Assembly: GCA_024741835.1 (NCBI GenBank)
Contig: JAENRP010000141.1
Location: 1-64,000 of the forward strand
Source of the DNA: Diplocarpon mali
Taxonomy: Eukaryota > Ascomycota > Leotiomycetes > Helotiales > Drepanopezizaceae
Direction of reading: 5' to 3'
Length of the DNA stretch: 64,000 nucleotides
The notes under the pieces were generated by a model. It did no database searches. It was not told where the DNA came from and saw only the letters and a list, made by a program, of their open reading frames with translations. Positions 56,722 through 64,000 of the stretch are shown one piece after another. The stretch's first letter is position 1; each line of letters starts with the position of its first letter. The translations under genes were made by a program, and so were the position numbers.

Positions 56722-57038
56722 TATAAGCGTAGCGATAAATCTTTTCGCATTCCTCTTGCGCGAGGTTTAGCCGACTTTTCTCGCTTCGAAGTTCTGCTAG
56801 TAAACTACTTTTCAAATTCTTAGCAATAATTATACTTGGTTTCGACTGCATCGATAGAAGTTTCGACAGATTCAAGTAAAACGACCTCTGACGTATAGCT
56901 GAAGAAAAATGCATTCCGGCCCTTCCGACCACCTATTTTCTACTAGCTTAGCGGTCTATGCGCTATATCTACGCTACTATAGACTGGGCTAGTACTTAGG
57001 CCGTCGGAAAAACTGTTCTTCCGGCGACCTAGGGGGTG

Positions 57039-57124
57039 TATTATATAGAAAATAGGCTAAAATATGCTAGTACGCGCCCTAAGGTATGGATTCACATTTT
57101 GGCCGAGCGGTATTATGCACGACA
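57039..57124 (+). repeat. TRIM 3' LTR
   Basis: 86 bp, from TATTATATAGAAAATAGG to GCACGACA. The start is mutated and the end preserved relative to the 5' LTR. Confidence 0.93.
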
Positions 57125-57949
57125 AGGAAGAGCCTGTATTATAGACCGACGCTGCTCTATAGCCTTTAACTAATGATATAGAAGGCCTTAATTTAAATCT
57201 AAATTCTTTAAGAGACCCGCTTAGAAACTTAAGGGTAGAAGCAAGCGAATTGGAAGCCACTTTGCTAGTCTTTAAAAAGGCAAATAGCGACTAGAGCTTA
57301 AGGGTAATGATTCCTTATAAAGGCCCTATTAAAGAAGGAACTATAGACAACTTTAAAGGAGTCTTTAAAGACAAGTTCTATAAGGCGATCGGCAGATCTT
57401 TAGCTGCTATTTTATATAAGAATAGAGATAGCTTAAGGGCTTTAAAATAGAATCTTCAATTATAAAGGTAGGCCTTAATAAACTCTGGTAAAAGGCTAAA
57501 GGTACTACTATTAAGATCTGGGAGGAGCTTTAATAGTCTTATAAGAAGCGATTTAATAAGAGGAGTAAGCCTTAATAATATAATACCTTAAGTTGTGATA
57601 TTAGCTTAAAGACTATAGGCTTAGGAGATAGAGCTACCTAGACTTTTAAAGGAACCTTTAGTAATAATAAAAATAAAGGAAAAGACCTATAGAGAAAAGC
57701 GTAAGGAAGAACTCCCTCTTCTTAAGTAAAAGAGGATAAGACGCTTAAGCGTTAAGTAATAGGAGACTTTAAAAGTATATACTACTACTTTAGAGTATAT
57801 GCTCTTTTAAAGTAATATTGATTTACCTTACTCTTTATATATATAGGAGTTTATATCGACCTTTTAAGCGAACGAATAGATAAGAGAAGATAAGAAGGAC
57901 TATTTGACGGTTTATATAGTTATTAAAGCTATAGTTAATAGTTAGGTAA

Positions 57950-59545
57950 AGAATAGAGTATAATCTCTTAATCGCCTATAGCACTAAGGCTCTTTGCCAA
58001 AGCCTTTAAAAGGATAGCTAGACTTGGAGAAGTACCCTTTTAGCAAACGATTTAAAGAAGGAGGGCGCTAGGAGATTAGGAATTTAGAATCTCGAAGTTA
58101 TTAAAGAATTGTATAAAGGGATTACTTAAAGCCCTTGCCAATACTATTAAAATGGGTTTTTACTTATAAGGTCAATAGCTTTAGCGAGCTTTTAAAGTAC
58201 CGATTATAGCTAATTATATAAAAGGATCTTTAAGATAAAGCTTTAATTTTCTTAACCTATATAGCTACGCTTATAGTATGGTCTTTTAGGGTACTAATAG
58301 CGCTTACTATATACTTTAATATAGAAGTAAAGCAATTTAATATTATTAACGTATTTATTAACGCTTTTAAAGACCTAAGGAGTGCTTTAGTCATATGCTT
58401 TCTATTAGATGGCTTTAAGCGCCTTAGTATAGTAGTAGAATTGGACTGCGCGCTCTATAGGCTAAAAGACTCTTTAGTGCTATAATATAGGAACTTCGCA
58501 GGAATGCTTAAGGGCCTTTAACTTAAGCTACTAAGCAAGGAGCCTTATATTTTTATAATAAAGGATCGTATAGTCTTTATAGCTTTTTATATCAATAATA
58601 TTCAAATGTTATATAAGGCCTTTAACTTAGATTAAGTGACTCATTTAATTGAAGACCTAAAGAAGGCGTATAAGCTTACTATTATAAGAGATATCTCCTA
58701 ATTCTTTAAAGTAAGGATTATTTAAGATAAAAAGGTAAAAAGGATCTCCTTAGTTTATAATACTTATATTGAGAAGATCGCTTAAAAGTTCGGAGCTAAT
58801 ATAGGAAGAGTGCTTAATACTTTACTATTAAAGAAGGAGTTTATTAAGAACTTAAGGCAAGCTTCTTTAGAAAAGGTAAAGGAGTATTAAGAAAAAATAA
58901 GCTCTATTCTCTATATAGCGATTATAATACACCTAGATATTGCGTTTGCAGCCTTTTAACTATCTTTCTTCTTAACTAATCTAAGCTCTAAGTACCTCTT
59001 AGCCGCAGACTAGACGCTTTAATACTTATATAGCACGCGCTTTTTAGGAATTGCCTATAGCTTTAAAGCTAAGGAATACTAATTAGTTGCGTCTTTAAAT
59101 GCTTCTTTTAGAAATGATTAAAAGACCTGCAGATCCTCTTAAGGATATATCTTTTTCCTATTTAAAGGACCGATTATTTAGAAAGCGAATCGCTAAGCGA
59201 CTATTACGCTTTCCTCTACTAAAGTAGAACTCTATAGTATAGTTTCTACTATAAAGGAGATAATAGCTATAAAACGCCTCTTTAAAGAGATTCGCATAGA
59301 CTTCCTCTTTAAATAGAATATATATTATAATAACTAATAGATAATTTGGCTAATTGTTATAGAAAACGAGAAGATTAAGATAAGCCTTTAATATATCGAA
59401 ATTAATAATATATAGATCTATTAAGAGTATTAAAAAGGAAGCTTTTAAATAATCTACCTCCCTACTAAGGAGATATACGCAGATAAGCTTATTAAGAACC
59501 TAGACTACTAGAAGTTTAAAAGCTTTATTTATTTATTAAACCTTT
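57950..59545 (+). pseudogene. Copia B3 reverse transcriptase and RNase H, broken
   Basis: Aligned with B1 9690-11225. RT runs from LEKYPFSKRFKEGGR (about 58030) to about 58850. The catalytic motif near 58587 reads FYINNIQML, both aspartates lost. RNase H ends near 59545. Frequent TAA/TAG. Confidence 0.85.
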
Positions 59546-59749
59546 AGAGCTTTTAAATAATCGTTTAGCAATTTGCACTTACTAGCAAGTAATCACTTAT
59601 TATTAAGAGACTTATACTTATAAGCTCTTACTCTTTTATAGTTATATTTATTTATTTTCTTTTATAAAGAGCATTATAGAAGCTTCTCCTTTTTTAAAAA
59701 TATAAGATAGGTAACATTCTTAAGCTGCTATTATAAAGCGCGACCCTTT

Positions 59750-60216
59750 CTTAGATCCTCTTAGCTAGGGCTAAGAGCTGCAAAACTATAGCTATAAGCT
59801 TTATATAAATCTCCTTTTAAAAGAGGCCTAAAGGCACTCCCTTAGCTAGAGGCCCGCTGGCAAATATACTAGCGATAGCAGGGGCGAAGGCAGGGGGTAT
59901 AGTAGGGGCAATAGAGGCGAGGACAGTAGGGGCGGCAGTAACGGCAAGAGTAGCGATAGTAGGGGCAGGGATGGAAGAGACGAAGGGAGATACTATAATA
60001 GTGGCTGCAATAGTAGCAGCAGATAGGATAGGAGCAGTAGCAGCGATAGTAAAGGCAAACGGGTCTAAGCTAGAAGGGCTAGGAGCGAATAAGAATAGTA
60101 TGCTAAGAGTAAGGGAGGTAGTAATACTACTACTTATAGGAGTGGCAGGCCCTCTTAGTACTAGGGTCCGATCGCTCTTATCTTTTAAAATCAGCCTAGA
60201 ACTTAATAAGACTTAA
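59750..60216 (+). pseudogene. Copia B3 post-RNase H frame (ORF3), function unknown
   Basis: Frame equivalent to B1 and B2 ORF3: GPLANILAIAGAKAGGIVGA, then an ORF from ATG 59971 to 60216 ending RVRSLLSFKISLELNKT. The minus strand is again free of stops over about 100 codons. Retention of the conserved C-terminal part in all three copies argues for a real former coding region. Confidence 0.5.
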
Positions 60217-60710
60217 TAAGATATACTATAGAAGCTTTAAAGCGCACCCTTTACTACATTAAGCAGTAGCGCTACCTCCTCCTTAAAGGCGCCGCAAGCG
60301 TAGGCCGATATAATAGCCTTTTAAGAGGCGAGGAGAGGTCTATTAGCCTACTAGCAGCTATTGCTTAATACTATATAATAAATGTAACGCGTACTAAAGG
60401 TGCTATTAAAGCACTAATAATCGAGATTACTAGTACTCTTACGTGCGATATAATGCATATATATATTATCGCGCTCTATTATAAGCTTAGGCATATAGCG
60501 TATAGTAAGAGCGGGGCTCTTAAGTAGCGGCAGCGGTAGCAAAGGCGGTGGCGGCAGTAGGGATAGTAGCAGCAGCTTATTACCTAGCAAGCGCTAAGAG
60601 GACTAAGACAGGATTCCTACTCCTAAGGGAGCGCTAGTAACCTAGTATAAAGTCAGTATAACGCAGGGTATAGGGGACTCTAAGGGTCTTACTTTGCGAG
60701 GGCGGCCAGG

Positions 60711-60965
60711 TGTTACGGCCGCATTACGTATACGGTTATGTCACGTGTTGGTCAGGTGCACGAAGTCAGGTGCCTGCTAAGGTAGTAAGGTGGCTGGATT
60801 ATATGCACGCTAGTGAAGCACCTGTACTTATTCTGGAGGAGCTCTACTAAAGACTCTCTTTTCTTTTGCATCTTTTCTTCTCAATTATATAGCATACCTC
60901 TTAAGGTAATATAGTTAGCGTTATTCGAATCTCGCCTTTTATACGCTTAAGAGCAAGTGGTAATA
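60711..60965 (+). repeat. Gypsy C2 5' LTR
   Basis: Starts TGTTACGGCC. The end at GTAATA is inferred from terminal inversion (TGTTAC/GTAACA) and from the junction TAAGAAAAG shared with C1. About 255 bp; the right edge is tentative. The outer 130 bp are GC-richer and little mutated. Confidence 0.7.
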
Positions 60966-61369
60966 TAAGAAAAGATCTATTCAACTTCTGCTAAGAAGCT
61001 TAATATCAACCCCCTTTAGAATCGTTATTTCGAACTACCTTAAGTAACTCGATCTCTCGATCTTAACTTCTATTATAAACTGCCTTAAGCAACTCGTATA
61101 TAGCGCCTAGATCTTATTAATCTAGTTTTTAAAGAAAGCTGAAAAACGACCTTTGAATATAAGATTAGCTTGTTTTTTCGACCCCTTACCTCCTCTATTT
61201 AGCAAACGGAGATTTACCTTTAATTTTAATTCGAAAAAAATTTTATTTACTATACCCTCGCTTTACTAGTATAGGCTGCTGCCTCAAGCAGTATAATAGC
61301 TTTTCTCTTTTTAACTTTCTCCCTCTCTTACAAACAACTCTATACTACTCTTTTTTATTAATAATATAC

Positions 61370-61585
61370 TTATTAATAACTCTCCTTATACTCTTTAAAG
61401 CTCCTTACTCCTTCCTTCGAAACCCTCGAATATAACTCGACTCTTTGAAAACACCTCCTTATGAATAAGTTATCGACCTTCTCTATATCCCTATCGACCT
61501 ATACTCGTCAACCTATACTTATCGACCTATACTTATTGACTCTTCCTTATACTCTTCAAAGCTCCTTACTCCTTCTTTCGAATAC
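61370..61585 (+). repeat. Tandem short repeats in the Gypsy C2 leader
   Basis: A TATCGACCTATACT-type unit is repeated in tandem (61471-61540), flanked by two copies of a roughly 38-bp unit beginning CTCCTTATACTCTT (61382-61420, 61543-61580). The C1 leader has the counterpart at about 26700-26900. The remaining leader (60966-61929) has no recognised gene; the minus-strand ORF 61710-61519 there is not considered real. Confidence 0.7.
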
Positions 61586-61929
61586 TCGGGTACGAAACTA
61601 AGGGACCTATACCTATATATATACGTAGAGACTAGGTTAACTTTAGTAGAGTAATAAGCTTTGGATCCCCGGACCCTACTTCCCCGGATTTGCACTGCAC
61701 CCCTAGGCAACCTTATTACAACTCCTGATTAGTGAAGAGAAGTGATCCTAAAGTAAAACCTTCTTTCTTAAGATCTATGAACCTATGATACCTTAATATA
61801 TACTCTACTAAAAGGCTTTAAGAATATATATAGCTCTACCTATACTAATCTTCCCCCTTTTGAATAGGTCACTATTTAATATTAGATCCCTTTAGACTAA
61901 ATCAGATAATATAGAGAGAGTTAGTACTT

Positions 61930-63200
61930 ATGACCTCTAATCTTATACTACTTAAGAGAAGTGAAAGGTTAACTGTACCTCTACTACCGGGCCTTACTGC
62001 CACTAGTTCTATAGGCCTTACTGCCAACCCTAGTCCTAGATATATTTCTCCTCTTAAGCCTACTTAGGAAGAAACCTCCCTTAGTACCGATTTCACTCTT
62101 AGGCCTAGACCGCAAGTGGATTTTCGAAATACTCCCCTTCTATCGATTAAAGTTAAGGAAGAACCGACGTCTACCTCTACTATATCGGCCCCTCTCTTCT
62201 CAGCTACTTAGCAGGCTAAAATCGCAAACCTCGTTAGCGCTGCTATAGCCGCTGCTCTTTAAAATAATGCTACTGCCCCTTCTTTCTTAAGTACTAGCCC
62301 TTAGAACACTCGGTCCTTTACCGCCGACTTGCTACCTTCCTTAGACTACTACCTCCTAATTATCAGACCTTTAATCCTAGCTATCGACCCTTATTAAATC
62401 AAGTACCCTTAAACCTATTTTAGCAACCACTAAGGCGAAATTACTTATAACGCTTGGAAGATGATTATAAAGGTATTTATTTAAGAGTACTTAGGCAACT
62501 TTACTTTAAAAGAGGACTAGATTACTACCTACTTTAAATGTATAATAGGTAAAGCTTAAAACTTGATCTTATAATATATAAATCCTATCTTTGCTAATAA
62601 GTTCATATATGCTATTAATATCCTTAGGGTCTTAGATTAGAGGTTCTTTAATTATAACTACATTCAGTCTGCTAAGCTTAAATATAGCAGGCTAACTATA
62701 GGTTTATTATTATATAATAAGTTCTGATTTAAGTTTATTACCCTTACTATAGTTAGAAAGATCGATTAGTCTTGCTAGTTTAATAACATTTGTAAAAAGG
62801 TCTCTCTAGCTTTAAAGAACGACCTTTAAGTAGAGAAGTATAAAATGAATAATAATTATATTACTTTAGATAAGTTCTTAGCTATTGCAGACCGCAAGGC
62901 TTGTAATATTAAGTAAGAAGAGGCTTATAACGCTTAATGAGTCGCCTTTGCTATTGCATTCTTTCCTTTAAAGGACCGCGTCCCTAGTATATTAAAAAGG
63001 GAGTTATAAAGACCTATTGCTATAGCTACCTCCTTAGCTCCCTGCACTCGTTCCCCTTTGCCGACGACTTATTAAGAAAGGTCTGCTAGCCTAAAGCCGT
63101 TATCTGGTCTCTATTACAACTGCGGAGCCCTTAGTTACTATACGATAGACTGTCTAAAGCTAAAGAAGTAAAGCAAGTTTATAATAGCTGAAGTTGAGAT
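61930..63200 (+). pseudogene. Gypsy C2 gag, broken
   Basis: One frame from ATG 61930 (MTSNLILLKRSERL) with only TAA/TAG stops. An in-frame quasi-palindrome near 62095 gives FTLRPRPQVDF. The central gag reads NPIFANKFIYAINILRVLD and FFNYNYIQSAKLKYSRLTIG. A zinc knuckle near 63108-63155 reads YYNCGALSYYTIDC, a CCHC box with the first Cys and the His turned to Tyr. Confidence 0.82.
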
Positions 63201-63289
63201 GGAAAACGACCTACTATTAGGAAACTGCTAAGCTATAGTAAAGACTCCTACTATAGTATAAGTTATAATTTGTAAAGAGACTTGGATTT

Positions 63290-63760
63290 TGATTCCCGCT
63301 TATTAATAGGCGGCCGCTAGTTTTTAATTCTTATAGAACTAGCTCGAAATAGATCATTTATTAAAATAGTTGCTTATATTAATAGTAGAGCTAATATTTT
63401 TAGTATTATTAAAACATTTCTAGTATACTAGCTCTTTTAAAGACTTAGGGTGAAGTTTATTAAACTGCTTAAACCGATTACCCTTATTAGCTATAATAGC
63501 CTTAAAGGAGAAACTATTCGATTTGCCATCTTACTTACCCTTATAATCGATAAGCGATAAATAAACTTCCCTTTTCTAATTATAAGCTTAGGAGCAACTA
63601 ACGTTTTAATCAATAGGAAGTTCTTAAAGTACTATAACCTTAAATAGTCCTATAAAAGAGGAAAAAATAGTATCTCTTAGCCTAAGGATATGCCTATTAT
63701 CTCCTACTTTAATCGACGTATACTAATCGATCTCTTATAGTTAATAAAACCCTTAATAGC
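63290..63760 (+). pseudogene. Gypsy C2 aspartic protease, broken
   Basis: The frame reads VAYINSRANIFSIIKTFLV, the former D-S-G-A active site with Asp to Asn and Gly to Arg, and then FLIISLGATNVLINRKFLK, the conserved second half of Gypsy proteases (usual ILG-PWL). It is followed by a spacer with two quasi-palindromes at about 63868 and 63914 (NSTPGPSL) before the expected RT. Confidence 0.75.
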
Positions 63761-64000
63761 CTAATAAGACGTCGATTATTAAGCAGCTATAATAGACGCC
63801 GAGGACGAAGACCTTAGAATGGCCCGAGCCTAGCTCTTAGTGCTAGCAAGCACTAACGCCTTGAATTCTACTCCTGGTCCTAGCCTATAAGTGAAATCTG
63901 CGAACCCGAATTCTACTCCCGGTCCTAGCCTATAAGTGAAACCTACTAATTCGATTCCTACTCCTATGGCCTTTTATAAACCTAAGGATAGCAGTTTCTT

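Larger units (their letters stand above)
56620..57129 (+). mobile_element. TRIM-like mini LTR retrotransposon, 500 bp, complete
   Basis: Two 86-bp direct terminal repeats (56625-56710, 57039-57124) flanked by a perfect 5-bp target duplication AGGAA (56620-56624, 57125-57129). After the first LTR comes GTTATAAGTCC, the same tRNA-Met type primer site as Copia A and B. Before the second lies a polypurine tract CCTAGGGGGTG like that of Copia D. The interior is only 328 bp and has no gag or pol, so the element needed another element's proteins. Its LTR start (TGTTATGCAGAA) resembles the Copia B LTR start. A 77-codon minus-strand ORF (56932-56699) spans the interior and is of unknown meaning. Confidence 0.92.
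53126..60710 (+). mobile_element. Copia B3, 5' 7.6 kb, carrying a TRIM and cut by Gypsy C2
   Basis: Plus-strand Copia with its 5' LTR (53126-53324, 199 bp), the tRNA-Met type primer site at 53325, gag, protease, integrase, RT, RNase H and ORF3. It is interrupted by the TRIM at 56625-57124 and ends at 60710 where C2 is inserted after CCAGG. Its 3' LTR would lie beyond the window. In several motifs it is the least damaged B copy. Confidence 0.92.
60711..64000 (+). mobile_element. Gypsy C2, 5' half, running off the window
   Basis: Starts TGTTACGGCCGC at 60711 after CCAGG of Copia B3, and contains the 5' LTR, leader, gag and protease. RT and the 3' LTR would follow beyond the window. It is in direct orientation to B3 and inverted relative to C1, with which it aligns. 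Confidence 0.88.

Noticed and set aside
56699..56932. 77-codon minus-strand ORF as a TRIM-encoded protein
   Set aside because: It runs opposite to the element, includes the LTR end, and no second copy is available to test conservation. It is mentioned only as unknown.
1..64000. Host genes, tRNA or rRNA genes
   Set aside because: No frame outside the retroelements and no rRNA or tRNA-like sequence was noticed. The only tRNA-related sequences are primer-binding sites.

Overview
The window contains no intact host gene. It is a solid block of degenerate LTR retrotransposons, as found in AT-rich, repeat-induced-point-mutation (RIP) compartments of filamentous ascomycete fungi. Long protein frames can be followed for hundreds of codons, but they are broken almost only by TAA and TAG at positions expected to hold Gln (CAA/CAG) or Trp (TGG). 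Aligned copies differ almost entirely by C-to-T and G-to-A transitions, often CpA to TpA. Sixty-odd-codon ORFs are what is left of, or shadows of, these broken frames. The fungal assignment is an inference from this pattern; no species can be named.

The whole 64 kb can be read as one nested stack. Most insertions are closed by matching target-site duplications (TSDs). Working names are used. The outermost element is a Copia on the minus strand, D1 (27521-31878, 52821-53125, continuing outside the window). Into D1 went: (i) Gypsy C1, minus strand (12913-15616 and 26167-27520), itself split by Copia B1 (124-135 and 6321-12912) and Copia B2 (15617-26166). B1 carries Copia A1 (136-6320) and the LTR end of a second A copy (1-123). 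B2 carries a gag-only LTR element G (17496-20440). (ii) Chromodomain Gypsy E, plus strand (31879-52820), split by Copia A2 (32388-38491) and Copia D2 (43844-50508). D2 has a rearranged palindromic left junction (X, 43218-43843). (iii) Copia B3, plus strand (53126-60710), carrying a 500-bp TRIM-like mini-element (56625-57124) and cut by Gypsy C2 (60711 to the window end).

Each family shows a recognisable layout. A, B and D have gag, protease, integrase, reverse transcriptase and RNase H in Copia order. C has gag, protease and the start of RT. E has gag, protease, RT, RNase H, integrase, chromodomain and an extra membrane-type frame. G has gag only. A, B and the TRIM have the same primer-binding site, a RIP-altered form of GTTATGAGCCC. 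This matches the anticodon arm of initiator tRNA-Met, the half-tRNA priming known for Copia.

Points most worth a second look: a roughly 23-bp quasi-palindrome that sits inside coding frames of unrelated elements and forms a peptide-repeat array in A; a consistent sparing from RIP of the outer ends of elements compared with the matching inner ends of their other LTR; the TRIM; the extra frames after the pol domains in E and B; and the template-switch-like rearrangements in D2.
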